A stretch of DNA of 41,681 nt from Bacilli bacterium (GCA_017463365.1 JAFTPH010000049.1:1-41681); one strand, 5' to 3'; positions 8,041 through 16,313 are shown, counted from the first letter of the stretch. Program-made: numbers and translations. Notes: a model not told the origin generated them from the sequence alone.

Positions 8041-8089
8041 TTATTTTCTCCAGATAGTTGTATTTTTTACAACTTTTTGGAGAAAATAA
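8041..8089. repeat. Large inverted repeat upstream of the AbiE promoter
   Basis: A 12-bp perfect outer stem (TTATTTTCTCCA, 8041-8052, with TGGAGAAAATAA, 8078-8089) and a 7-bp inner stem (AGTTGTA/TACAACT, 8056-8062/8068-8074) surround a T5 loop. No U-run follows on either strand, so it is not a standard terminator. It ends 12 bp upstream of the -35 box and could be an operator for the antitoxin or a structured element. Confidence 0.6.
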
Positions 8090-8099
8090 CTATAACAAA

Positions 8100-8127
8100 A
8101 AACATTCTTAGAATTCTAAGAATGTTT
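8100..8127 (-). terminator. Terminator of pduL
   Basis: A 28-bp perfect palindrome centred on GAATTC, followed on minus by a run of T. It lies 10 bases after the pduL stop. Confidence 0.8.
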
Positions 8128-8136
8128 CATTAATAA

Positions 8137-8712
8137 CTATTTTACAATTGTTCCAACACAGTTAGGACCAGCTAATACCGCATTTGATTCATCAGTATCA
8201 ATATGCATAGCTAAAGCATATGAATCACTAACACGTGCTACTACATCTCCGAAAATTAAGCTTCTTCCGTTGCTTTCAATTTTTACAGAAACGATATCTT
8301 TATCTTTTACACCTAATTCTTCTGCATCTTTAGTTGTTGCGTGAATGTGACGTTTAGCAACGATAACACCTTCTTTAATTTCTAAAGATCCACAAGGTCC
8401 AACAATAGTACATCCTGGAGTTTCTTTTAAATCTCCTGATTCTCTAACTGCGATTGGTAAACCAATACTTCTTGCGTCTGTTGCGCTTAATTCTACTTGA
8501 GTTGCGTTACGGTAAGGACCTAAAATAGAAACACCTGGTAAGCTTTTCTTAGGACCAACGATTTCAACTCTTTCGTTACAAGCATATTGCCCTGGTTGTG
8601 ATAATTCTTTTTTAATTGTTAATTCAGCATTTTCCCCGAATAACACTTTAAAATCAGCTTCTGATACATGTACGTGACGAGCTGAAGTTTCAACAATAAA
8701 TTCTTTTGCCAT
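8137..8712 (-). CDS. pduL: Phosphate propanoyltransferase / phosphotransacetylase PduL
   Basis: A 191-residue PduL-type phosphotransacylase, which interconverts acyl-CoA and acyl phosphate and is unrelated to classical Pta. The two beta-barrel repeats are visible, with zinc-binding His-rich motifs SARHVHVS (about 9-16) and AKRHIHATT (about 119-127), plus the conserved GPYRNATQVELSATDAR block. No N-terminal encapsulation peptide of the microcompartment type is seen and no shell genes are nearby, so it should act freely in the cytosol, most likely on acetyl-CoA made by the PFOR encoded at 16.3-19.9 kb. It is a single-gene unit with a consensus promoter and its own terminator, which suggests strong expression. 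Confidence 0.95.
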   Translation of the reverse strand: MAKEFIVETSARHVHVSEADFKVLFGENAELTIKKELSQPGQYACNERVEIVGPKKSLPGVSILGPYRNATQVELSATDARSIGLPIAVRESGDLKETPGCTIVGPCGSLEIKEGVIVAKRHIHATTKDAEELGVKDKDIVSVKIESNGRSLIFGDVVARVSDSYALAMHIDTDESNAVLAGPNCVGTIVK

Positions 8713-8745
8713 AATTAATAATTCCTTTCAATGATATACATATAT

Positions 8746-8774
8746 ATTATACCTTATATAACCATTTTTGTCAA
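8746..8774 (-). promoter_or_regulatory. Consensus promoter of pduL
   Basis: On minus, perfect TTGACA (8774-8769) and perfect TATAAT (8751-8746) with 17 bp between them: the best promoter match in the window. Confidence 0.85.
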
Positions 8775-8779
8775 TTTAA

Positions 8780-9733
8780 CTATCTTTCCAAATACTTATT
8801 TATAAATTCTAAAACTTTTTCTTGATACTTTTCTTTTTCTAGAATTCCACTTAAAGCATGACCAATGCCTTCGAATAAAATAATATCTTTTTCAGATGTA
8901 CATGCCTCATAGCATTCTTCACTCATATATGATGGAACAATAGGGTCAGCGGTTCCATGAATAAATAACACTGGATATTTACTTGATTTTAGCGTGATTC
9001 TAGCATCTTTTTCTTTAATGTTAATCCCAAATAATTTAGATACAAATTGAAATAATTTAAAAACAAGCATTCCAAGTTTATATTTTTTTGCGACTGAATA
9101 TTTTAATTCTTCATAAGCTGAACTAAATCCACAATCGGCAATAATCATTTTTACATTTTTCATTGGTTTATCAGCCGTTAACATAACTGTATTTGCTCCC
9201 ATTGAATCACCAAATAAAATAATATTACAATCATCTTGATAAATCTCATTTATTTTATCAACCCATAACAAAATATTATCACTATCTCTTAATCCAAAGG
9301 TTGTATATTTACCAGAACTTGCTCCATGAGCTTCTTGGTCAATTACAAATATATCATATCCTTGATCATAAAGCATTGATGAACCCATACATGTAATATC
9401 ATAACACCCTTCACTTCGGTATCCATGGCTATATAATATAACATTTTTATTTTTATTATTTGGGTTAATTGTATGTCTACCAATAAGTTCTATTCCGCGA
9501 TCATTAGTAATTTTATATATATCTTTAGGTAAAGCGTCATACCATTTATGTCCTTTAATAAGTTCATCTTTATATTTATACATAAAGAACTTTTCAGACA
9601 TATTATAGATACTAGCAGTCTTCATGCGTTTAAATACCACAAAGTATGTTATAACAGCAAGCATTAAACTTATCACAAAAACACCTAAAATTATAGTTCC
9701 AACAATTAGTAAAATTTTTTCATAATCATTCAT
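8780..9733 (-). CDS. Alpha/beta hydrolase, membrane-anchored
   Basis: 317 residues of the serine hydrolase fold. An N-terminal transmembrane helix (about 7-30) anchors it, probably with the catalytic domain outside. The oxyanion region YSHGYRSEG lies near 105, the nucleophile elbow is GDSMGANT (Ser near 177), the Asp is likely in HGTADPIVP and the His in GIGHALSG near the end, a full catalytic triad. Related proteins are annotated as esterases or lipases; the substrate is not evident. A GTG codon lies nine bases upstream in frame, but the AGGTGA site fits the ATG at 9733 better, so the shorter form is given. The gene stands alone between pduL and rimO. Confidence 0.85.
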   Translation of the reverse strand: MNDYEKILLIVGTIILGVFVISLMLAVITYFVVFKRMKTASIYNMSEKFFMYKYKDELIKGHKWYDALPKDIYKITNDRGIELIGRHTINPNNKNKNVILYSHGYRSEGCYDITCMGSSMLYDQGYDIFVIDQEAHGASSGKYTTFGLRDSDNILLWVDKINEIYQDDCNIILFGDSMGANTVMLTADKPMKNVKMIIADCGFSSAYEELKYSVAKKYKLGMLVFKLFQFVSKLFGINIKEKDARITLKSSKYPVLFIHGTADPIVPSYMSEECYEACTSEKDIILFEGIGHALSGILEKEKYQEKVLEFINKYLER

Positions 9734-9796
9734 CTTCATCACCTATATAAATATTACCACAAATTTATTATTTTGTACACTTTCTTGTTTTATTTT

Positions 9797-9825
9797 TTGT
9801 AAAATTATAAAAAATAAGGTATAAT
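9797..9825 (+). promoter_or_regulatory. Promoter of rimO
   Basis: TTGTAA (9797-9802) and TATAAT (9820-9825) with 17 bp spacing; AGGAG precedes the ATG at 9856. Confidence 0.75.
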
Positions 9826-9855
9826 ATTTATAAGTTTATTTATAGGAGTTACTTT

Positions 9856-11139
9856 ATGAATTTAGGTATTATATCTTTAGGTTGTGCTAAAAACCTAGTT
9901 GATACAGAAATGTTTTTAGGACTAGCTAAAGAATTCAATTTAAATATTGTTAATAATTTTAAACAAGCAGATATCTTAGTTGTTAATACTTGTGGTTTTA
10001 TTGAAAGTGCTAAACAAGAAGCAATTGATACAATTTTAGAACTTGTTGAATATAAAAAACAAGGGAAGATTATTATTGCGATGGGATGTTTAGTAGAACG
10101 TTATTTAAATGATTTAAAACAAGAAATCCCAGAAGTTGATTATTATATTCCAATTAAAGATTACCCTAAACTAAATAAGATATTTGAAGAAATTACCAAT
10201 AAGCAGTCAAATACAACTTTTGATTGTGCACCTAGAGTTATTTCTACTAGTCCAAATTACGCTTATTTAAGAATATCTGAAGGATGTAACAATAGATGTA
10301 CATATTGTGCTATTCCTTTAATTAGAGGTAGTTTTAGAAGTAGACCATTTGATGATATTATTATGGAAGCTAAATACTTAAGCAGTAAAGGAATTACTGA
10401 ACTTAATGTTATTTCTCAAGATACATCAAGATACGGAACTGATATCAATAATAGTTTAGCTAACTTACTTGATACTTTAGCTAACTTAAATAAATTTAAG
10501 TTAATTAGAGTATTATACTTATATCCTGATGAAATAACAGATGAATTATTAGAAGTAATGAAAAAACATGATTCAATTGTTAAATATTTTGACATTCCAA
10601 TTCAACATGCCTCAGATAAAGTCTTACAAGCTATGAACCGTAGAGGTAATCAAGAATTAATTACTAATGTCATTAAAAAGATTAGACATATGATGCCTGA
10701 TGCGATTGTTAGAACAACTTTAATTGTTGGGTTCCCTGGTGAAACTGATAATGATTTTCAAATATTAAAAGACTTCGTTAAAGAAACCAAATTTGATCGT
10801 TTAGGTGTCTTTAAATATTCTGATGAAGAAGACACTGTTGCTTATGAAATGGATAACAAAATTGACGACGAAACAAAAGATGTTCGTTTTAATGAAATTA
10901 TGGAAATTCAATATTATGTAACACAAGAATTAAATAACAAACTAATTGGTAAAACATTTGAAGTTTTAGTTGATCATTATGATAACAAAAAACGTGCCTA
11001 TGCATGTCGCAGTTATAGAGAGGCTCCAGATGATGTTGACGGATATATCTATTTAAAAGAGGATGTAACCATTGGACAATATTATAATGTAGAAATCATT
11101 AATATTAAAGATTATGATTTAATCGGAAAGCTAAAATAA
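9856..11139 (+). CDS. rimO: Ribosomal protein S12 methylthiotransferase RimO
   Basis: 427 residues. RimO adds a methylthio group to a conserved Asp of ribosomal protein S12, using S-adenosylmethionine and two 4Fe-4S clusters. The N-terminal MTTase domain opens with LGIISLGCAKNLVDTE and supplies three Cys (near 10, 46 and 79). The radical-SAM motif is SEGCNNRCTYC (Cys near 144, 148, 151). A C-terminal TRAM domain (about 360-427) would contact the substrate. The opening CAKNLVDTE and the overall length favour RimO over the tRNA enzymes MiaB and MtaB. Monocistronic, with its own promoter and a shared terminator. Confidence 0.95.
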   Translation: MNLGIISLGCAKNLVDTEMFLGLAKEFNLNIVNNFKQADILVVNTCGFIESAKQEAIDTILELVEYKKQGKIIIAMGCLVERYLNDLKQEIPEVDYYIPIKDYPKLNKIFEEITNKQSNTTFDCAPRVISTSPNYAYLRISEGCNNRCTYCAIPLIRGSFRSRPFDDIIMEAKYLSSKGITELNVISQDTSRYGTDINNSLANLLDTLANLNKFKLIRVLYLYPDEITDELLEVMKKHDSIVKYFDIPIQHASDKVLQAMNRRGNQELITNVIKKIRHMMPDAIVRTTLIVGFPGETDNDFQILKDFVKETKFDRLGVFKYSDEEDTVAYEMDNKIDDETKDVRFNEIMEIQYYVTQELNNKLIGKTFEVLVDHYDNKKRAYACRSYREAPDDVDGYIYLKEDVTIGQYYNVEIINIKDYDLIGKLK

Positions 11140-11166
11140 AAACAGAAGAAATTCTTCTGTTTTTTA
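11139..11166. terminator. Bidirectional terminator between rimO and the second ABC operon
   Basis: The stem AACAGAAG/CTTCTGTT with a 5-nt loop has a T-run on the plus side and an A-run before it, so it can serve both converging transcripts. Confidence 0.85.
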
Positions 11167-13065
11167 TTCAAGTTCAAAAGCACCTGTATATAATTGATAG
11201 TATGTACCTTTTTGTTCTAATAGTTGTTCATGGCTTCCACGTTCGATAATTCTTCCTTTTTCTAAAACCATAATTACATCTGAATTCATAATTGTTGATA
11301 ATCTGTGAGCAATAACAAATACTGTTCTACCTTCCATTAATTTATCCATCCCACGTTGAACAATTGCTTCAGTTCTAGTATCAATTGAAGATGTTGCTTC
11401 ATCTAAAATCATTACCGGTGGATCAGCTACAGCAGCTCTGGCAATTGCAATTAACTGACGTTGTCCTCCTGAAAGATTAGATCCATTGTTTGTAAGTAGT
11501 GTTTCATAGCCATCAGGAAGTCTTGTAATAAATGTATCTGCTCCTGATAATTTAGCTGCAGCAATACATTCTTCATCAGTTGCCTCTAAATTACCATATC
11601 TAATGTTATCCATTACTGTTCCTGTGAAAAGGTTCGTATCTTGTAATACAATACCAAGTGATTTTCTTAAATCACTCTTTTTTATTTTATTGATATTTAT
11701 TCCATCATATCTAACTTTACCATCAGCGATATCATAGAAACGATTAATAAGGTTCGTAATAGTTGTTTTACCAGCTCCTGTTGCCCCAACGAATGCAACC
11801 TTTTGTCCAGGTTCTGCATAAACTGAAACATCATGTAAAACTGTTTTACCTTCTACATAACCAAAATCTACCTCTGTTAATCTTACATCACCTTCTAGAA
11901 GAGTATAAGTAAGAGTTCCATCTTGGTGTGGGTGTTTCCATGCCCAGTGACCTGTATGTTTATTAGTTTCAATAATTTCACCATTTTCTTTGATTTCTGC
12001 ATTAACAAGCGTTACGTATCCATCATCTACTTCTGGAGTTTCATCCATTAAACTAAATACTCTGCTAGCTCCAGCCATACCCATAACAATTGAATTAATT
12101 TGTTGAGAGAATTGGTTAATATTACCAGTAAATTGTTTTGTCATATTTAAGAATGGTACAACAATACTAATACTGAATGCAGCTCCACTAATACTAAAGT
12201 TTGGAACGTTTGCTGCTAAGAATACTCCTCCTGCTACCGCAATTAACACATATAAAATATTACCAATATTCATGATAATTGGTCCAAGCATATTGGCATA
12301 CGCATTAGCTCGATAACTATCTTGGTATAAAGATTCATTAATTTTATCAAAATCTGATTTAGCTTCTTCTTCATGACAGAACACTTTAACAACTTTTTGT
12401 CCATTCATCATTTCTTGAATGAATCCTTCTGTTGCTCCAATAGCTTTTTGTTGACGAATAAAGTATTTCGCAGAACCTCCACCAATTTTACCAGATACTA
12501 AAAGCATAATTGCGACACCTAATAAAACAATCAATGTCATCCAAATACTGTAATACAACATTATACCTAAAACACACAATACAATAACTGATGATTGAAT
12601 TATTGAAGGTAGTGATTGAGAAACAAGTTGTCTTAATGTATCAATATCATTAGTATAATAACTCATAATATCTCCATGTTTATGAGTATCAAAATATTTA
12701 ATTGGAAGATTTTGCATTCCATCAAACATTTGACGACGCATCTTACATAAGAATCCTTGAGTCATATAAGCCATTAATTGTTCTCTTGTTGTAATCGCAA
12801 TAATTGATAAAACATATAAAGTAGCAAGAAGAATAATTAGAGGTCTTATTTCTAATACAGCTTCTGTCCAATTACTAGTTGGTTGCCATTTATCAATAGC
12901 TTCAATTACTTTTTGTAAAAAGATAGCTGGAAGCGTTGCTGTTACAGATTGGAATAAGATACAAACAATCATTATTGGAGCAAGCACTGGATAAGATTTA
13001 AAGAAATACTTAATTACTCTAAGTAATGTTCCTTTATCTAGTTTTCTTTTAGGCATTTGCTTCAT
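11164..13065 (-). CDS. ABC exporter half-transporter (second pair), catalytic subunit
   Basis: 633 residues: six predicted helices then a nucleotide-binding domain with Walker A GATGAGKTT (near 427), signature LSGGQRQ, Walker B MILDEATSSID with the catalytic Glu, and the switch His (IAHR). It is the consensus half of a heterodimeric multidrug-type exporter. A notable insertion of about 30 residues (near 360-390, rich in Trp and His: HTGHWAWKHPHQDG) interrupts the start of the nucleotide-binding domain; the equivalent segment is short in the first exporter pair. It overlaps the end of its partner by 17 bases, showing tight coupling. Confidence 0.92.
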   Translation of the reverse strand: MKQMPKRKLDKGTLLRVIKYFFKSYPVLAPIMIVCILFQSVTATLPAIFLQKVIEAIDKWQPTSNWTEAVLEIRPLIILLATLYVLSIIAITTREQLMAYMTQGFLCKMRRQMFDGMQNLPIKYFDTHKHGDIMSYYTNDIDTLRQLVSQSLPSIIQSSVIVLCVLGIMLYYSIWMTLIVLLGVAIMLLVSGKIGGGSAKYFIRQQKAIGATEGFIQEMMNGQKVVKVFCHEEEAKSDFDKINESLYQDSYRANAYANMLGPIIMNIGNILYVLIAVAGGVFLAANVPNFSISGAAFSISIVVPFLNMTKQFTGNINQFSQQINSIVMGMAGASRVFSLMDETPEVDDGYVTLVNAEIKENGEIIETNKHTGHWAWKHPHQDGTLTYTLLEGDVRLTEVDFGYVEGKTVLHDVSVYAEPGQKVAFVGATGAGKTTITNLINRFYDIADGKVRYDGININKIKKSDLRKSLGIVLQDTNLFTGTVMDNIRYGNLEATDEECIAAAKLSGADTFITRLPDGYETLLTNNGSNLSGGQRQLIAIARAAVADPPVMILDEATSSIDTRTEAIVQRGMDKLMEGRTVFVIAHRLSTIMNSDVIMVLEKGRIIERGSHEQLLEQKGTYYQLYTGAFELE

Positions 13066-14800
13066 CGCTTACACCTCCATTTGTTTGTTGGTTATATACT
13101 TCTTGATATATCTTACAAGTAACAAGTAATTCTTCGTGTCGACCAACCGCATCAATTTTACCATTTTCCATTACAATAATCATATCTGCTTCTTCAACAG
13201 ATGCAATTCGTTGAGCAATGATAATCTTAGTAGTTTCTGGAATAAACTTCTTAAATCCCGCTCTAATTAAGGCATCAGTTTTCATATCTACTGCACTTGT
13301 TGAGTCATCCAGAATTAAAATCTTTGGTTTTTTAAGTAATGCTCTAGCAATACATAAACGTTGTTTTTGACCACCTGATACATTTGTACCACCTTGTTCA
13401 ATCTTAGTATCATACTTATCAGGGAAACTTTGAATAAAGTCATCTGCTTGAGCAAGGCGACATGCTTCGATTAATTCTTCATCAGTTGCATTTTTATTCC
13501 CCCAACGTAAATTTTCTTTAATCGTTCCTGAGAATAACATGTTCTTTTGTAGAACCATTGACACACTACTTCTTAATGTTTCAATATCATAGTCTTTTAC
13601 ATCTACCCCACCAACACATATATTACCAGTTGTTGTATCATATAATCTTGGTATTAATTGTACAAGTGAAGATTTACTAGAGCCAGTTCCTCCAATAATC
13701 CCCACAGTCATACCAGATTTAATATGTAAATTTATATCTTCTAAAGCATATCGTTTTGCTTTTTCTGAATATTTGAAACTTACATTATTAAAGTCGATTG
13801 AGCCGTCATTAACTTCCATAACAGGATTTACAGGATTTTGTAAATCTGGTAATTCTTGTAATACTTCACAAATACGTTTAGCTGATTCGCTAGACATTGT
13901 TAGCATTACATAGATCATTGATAACATCATTAAAGACATTAATATTTGCATACCATAAGTAAGCATTGCTGAAATTTCTCCAACATTAATTAATGTTCCA
14001 CCTGATGAAATTGATAATTTTGATCCCACAAATAAAACAAATACCATGTTAAAGTATAAACAAAATTGCATTAAAGGGGTATTCATTGCTACAATTCGTT
14101 CAGCTTTAGTAAAGTCTTTACGGATATTTTCTGCAGCTAACCCAAATTTTTCTTTTTCATATTCTTCTCTTGAGAACCCTTTAACTACTCTCATACCACG
14201 AACATTTTCTTCAATTGATTCGTTTAAGTTATCGTACTTTTTAAATACGCTTCTAAATGCTGGCATTGCTTTTTTAGCAATTAATAATAATCCACAAATT
14301 AGAATTGGAACTATAACTACAAATGTTGTACTTAATGCTCCTCCCATTACATATGCCATAATAATTGAAAAAATAAACATTAATGGGCTTCTAACAGCTG
14401 TTCTAATAATCATCATAAATGCCATTTGTACATTTGCAATATCAGTTGTCATTCTTGTAACTAAAGATGTTGCTGAAAATTTATCAATATTTGTGAATGT
14501 AAAATCTTGTACTTTTCTAAAAACATCATGTCGTAAGTTTTTCGCGAATCCTGCTGAAGCTTTTGCACAAGTAAATCCAGCAAGTCCACCACAAGCTAAA
14601 GAACAAATTGCCATTCCGGCAAGTAATGCACCTATCTTGCAGATTTCAACAACTTCTGCTCCAGTTTTTACTTTATTTACTAAATCAGCAGTAATAAAGG
14701 GAATTAAACATTCAATTACTACTTCTAAGATAATAAATAATAAAGTAAAGAGGGCTGGTTTTTTATACTCACGAACACTTTTTGCTAGCTGTCTTATCAT
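13049..14800 (-). CDS. ABC exporter half-transporter (second pair), degenerate-site subunit
   Basis: 583 residues with the same exporter layout. Walker B is ILDDSTSAVD (Asp instead of catalytic Glu) and the switch His is Gln (IAQR), marking the non-catalytic half. Walker A reads GGTGSSKSS, where the last Gly of GxxxxGK is Ser, a further departure sometimes seen in this subfamily. Unlike the first exporter, no regulator gene is next to it. A promoter lies 50-80 bases upstream and AAAGGAAG supplies the ribosome site. It is expected to pair only with the downstream subunit, although cross-pairing with the first exporter cannot be excluded from sequence. Confidence 0.92.
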   Translation of the reverse strand: MIRQLAKSVREYKKPALFTLLFIILEVVIECLIPFITADLVNKVKTGAEVVEICKIGALLAGMAICSLACGGLAGFTCAKASAGFAKNLRHDVFRKVQDFTFTNIDKFSATSLVTRMTTDIANVQMAFMMIIRTAVRSPLMFIFSIIMAYVMGGALSTTFVVIVPILICGLLLIAKKAMPAFRSVFKKYDNLNESIEENVRGMRVVKGFSREEYEKEKFGLAAENIRKDFTKAERIVAMNTPLMQFCLYFNMVFVLFVGSKLSISSGGTLINVGEISAMLTYGMQILMSLMMLSMIYVMLTMSSESAKRICEVLQELPDLQNPVNPVMEVNDGSIDFNNVSFKYSEKAKRYALEDINLHIKSGMTVGIIGGTGSSKSSLVQLIPRLYDTTTGNICVGGVDVKDYDIETLRSSVSMVLQKNMLFSGTIKENLRWGNKNATDEELIEACRLAQADDFIQSFPDKYDTKIEQGGTNVSGGQKQRLCIARALLKKPKILILDDSTSAVDMKTDALIRAGFKKFIPETTKIIIAQRIASVEEADMIIVMENGKIDAVGRHEELLVTCKIYQEVYNQQTNGGVSDEANA

Positions 14801-14850
14801 TACACTCTTCCTTTCCTTTCTATATTATATATACTATTTAACAATTATAT

Positions 14851-14879
14851 ATTATACCACTATCTTCCAAAAAATTCAA
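14851..14879 (-). promoter_or_regulatory. Promoter of the second ABC exporter operon
   Basis: On minus, TTGAAT (14879-14874) and TATAAT (14856-14851) with 17 bp spacing. No clear operator palindrome is seen here. Confidence 0.7.
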
Positions 14880-14909
14880 CTAGCAAAAACTGAAAAATTG
14901 GTGAAACAA

Positions 14910-14940
14910 AAAGAGATCAGTGTATAACACAAATCTCTTT
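14910..14940 (-). terminator. Terminator of the DUF3990/DUF3791 operon
   Basis: AAAGAGAT pairs with ATCTCTTT (14910-14917/14933-14940), with an inner GTGT/ACAC stem, followed on minus by TTTTT. Confidence 0.75.
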
Positions 14941-14970
14941 ATTTCATAAATTCACATATAAATGATTTCA

Positions 14971-15177
14971 TTAACATGTTTGACGTGATTTTATATATAA
15001 ATCTATATCATTAATAATGTATTTAACTCCCGTTGTATGTAATGCTTCATAAAATGATTTAATGTATTCACAAACCGAATATTTATTGAATAGTTCTATC
15101 ACTTCTTTTCCAGTCATATTTTTATGATTTTTATATTCTTCAATACATAATACTATAAATGGCATTTGTTTACTCAT
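14971..15177 (-). CDS. DUF3791-family small protein, candidate antitoxin partner
   Basis: 68 residues that match the DUF3791 pattern: PFIVLCIEEYKNHKNMTGK (about 6-24), then EVIELFNKY and a C-terminal block around LHTTGVKYIINDIDLYI. DUF3791 proteins are short, all-helical and of unknown function, and in Bacillota are commonly next to DUF3990 genes, as here. It is the last gene of a four-gene operon, starting 3 bases after the previous stop with a GGAGGGG ribosome site. Its small size and constant association with the ADP-ribosyltransferase-like gene make it a candidate antitoxin or accessory protein; that role is inference. Confidence 0.75.
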   Translation of the reverse strand: MSKQMPFIVLCIEEYKNHKNMTGKEVIELFNKYSVCEYIKSFYEALHTTGVKYIINDIDLYIKSRQTC

Positions 15178-15180
15178 ATT

Positions 15181-15417
15181 TTACCCCTCCGGAAATATAA
15201 TTTCACCATATTTTTTCTCATCACTATACATCATATAAATAGTTTTATGACTATAGTGCCACAATTTTGTTTCTTCTTTCGACAACAATTCATATACTTT
15301 TGAGTTATAAAAATCTGTGATTGCAGCTAAATCATCTATTTTTTCATTATTCACTATTTCTTCTATTACTTTAGGAATTATACATACACTTAAAATAGCA
15401 TTAAACTTTAAATCCAT
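15181..15417 (-). CDS. Small conserved protein of the DUF3990 operon
   Basis: 78 residues, predicted helical, with a motif FYNSKVYELLSKEETKLWH (about 36-54) and an ending YGEIIFPEG. Proteins of this size with the ETKLWHxS and FPE features occur with DUF3990/DUF3791 genes in gut Clostridia, as far as I recall, but I cannot name a domain. It starts two bases after the stop of the DUF3990 gene and is preceded by GAGGTG. As the gene directly next to the putative toxin it may be the neutralising partner or part of a complex with the DUF3791 protein. Confidence 0.7.
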   Translation of the reverse strand: MDLKFNAILSVCIIPKVIEEIVNNEKIDDLAAITDFYNSKVYELLSKEETKLWHYSHKTIYMMYSDEKKYGEIIFPEG

Positions 15418-15419
15418 AA

Positions 15420-15899
15420 TTACACCTCAATTGCTTCTACAAATTTTAATAACGATAAAGCTTTTTCTGTTGAAAAAACATATTGATTATACAATTTTTT
15501 TATTTTTAAAGCTTCTATTGCTTGATCTTTGGTTAATAAACCTGTTGAATAAACTTGTAATGTTCTATATACATCATCATCCGCAACTGGTCCTATTATC
15601 AAATCAAATGATTCTTTATTATAATTACCATTCCTGTTTTCCGAAACAAAATCTAACCACTCTTCGCTGGGTTCATTAAAGCTTTTAACACTAATTAGGC
15701 CACATAACTTTGTTTCATCAAGTTCATAAACATTTAAAATTCCTTTACCTCCTCTTTTTGTGGCTACTTTTTCCGCAAAACTAATTCCTTGTTCTTTATT
15801 TGTTGTTGTATAAAAACCATAACCAAAATCTAAGAATCTATTTTGAGGTACTAATTTTGGATTTTCAACAACAACATTACTCCCATGATATAGAGTCAT
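15420..15899 (-). CDS. DUF3990 protein, ADP-ribosyltransferase-like, putative toxin
   Basis: 159 residues. The start [16 protein letters not shown], then [16 protein letters not shown] (about 22-37) and the late [11 protein letters not shown] (about 138-148) are the three signature blocks of DUF3990, a family placed in the ADP-ribosyltransferase superfamily. They would supply the H of an H-Y-x triad, the Tyr/Thr-Thr strand and the Gln-x-Val-Phe region that replaces the classical Glu. Such proteins are suspected to modify nucleic acid or protein using NAD and to act as toxins. It overlaps the preceding gene by ATGA and is followed at once by two small genes. The catalytic activity has not been shown by the sequence alone. 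Confidence 0.8.
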   Translation of the reverse strand: MTLYHGSNVVVENPKLVPQNRFLDFGYGFYTTTNKEQGISFAEKVATKRGGKGILNVYELDETKLCGLISVKSFNEPSEEWLDFVSENRNGNYNKESFDLIIGPVADDDVYRTLQVYSTGLLTKDQAIEALKIKKLYNQYVFSTEKALSLLKFVEAIEV

Positions 15900-16195
15900 A
15901 AAATCATCTCCATTTTATTAATTTTATTTTTTTCTTCGTTTAACTTTTTAAGTATGTGTTCTATTTGTTTCCTTCTCAACAGTTGTTCTTTTACTTTTAT
16001 AATATTTTCATTATCTTTCCCTAAATATTTAGTTATTACTTTCGAATTATTACGATATGTCAAATAATAATAATAGTTATTTTTTAGATATTTCTTTGTA
16101 ATACTTCCTTTTGGCAACTCATTTAACTCTTTAGTATATTCTTCTATCATAAATTCGACTCTTTTTTTCTCTTTTAATATTATTGATGTTATCAT
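15896..16195 (-). CDS. Small basic protein, first gene of the DUF3990 operon
   Basis: 99 residues, very rich in Lys, with the core [19 protein letters not shown] then [14 protein letters not shown] (about 27-62) and a C-terminal coiled-coil-like helix (about 65-95). Short proteins with this G-S-I ... YYY ... KYLGK pattern, which suggests a small beta-hairpin nucleic-acid-binding fold, often accompany toxin genes; I cannot assign a family name. As first gene of the operon under a palindrome-containing promoter, it may be an autoregulator. The given ATG has a distant GGAG; a second ATG at 16150 (residue 16) is a possible alternative start. Stop overlaps the next ATG. Confidence 0.65.
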   Translation of the reverse strand: MITSIILKEKKRVEFMIEEYTKELNELPKGSITKKYLKNNYYYYLTYRNNSKVITKYLGKDNENIIKVKEQLLRRKQIEHILKKLNEEKNKINKMEMIL

Positions 16196-16217
16196 ATTTA
16201 TACTTCACTCCAAACAT

Positions 16218-16253
16218 ATTATACCCTACATTTATTAAAATATCAAGATATTT
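16218..16253 (-). promoter_or_regulatory. Promoter and palindrome of the DUF3990 operon
   Basis: On minus, TTGATA (16246-16241) and TATAAT (16223-16218) with 17 bp spacing. A palindrome AAATATC-AA-GATATTT (16238-16253) covers the -35 box and is a plausible autoregulatory operator. Confidence 0.7.
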
Positions 16254-16280
16254 GTTGGTTATTTTTTGTTATATTAAAAT

Positions 16281-16306
16281 AAAGGATGTGATTTCTCACA
16301 TCCTTT
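16281..16306 (-). terminator. Terminator of nifJ
   Basis: An 11-bp perfect stem AAAGGATGTGA/TCACATCCTTT with loop TTTC, directly after the nifJ stop, followed on minus by TATTTTAATATAAC, a modest U-tract. Confidence 0.75.
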
Positions 16307-16313
16307 TAATTTA

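Noticed and set aside
8041-8089. Inverted repeat as a second pduL terminator
   Set aside because: No U-run follows on minus and a perfect terminator already lies closer to pduL at 8100-8127.
14046-14927. 293-codon open frame on plus opposite the ABC subunit gene
   Set aside because: It mirrors a strongly conserved transporter frame, has no ribosome site and gives a low-complexity hydrophobic protein; a shadow.
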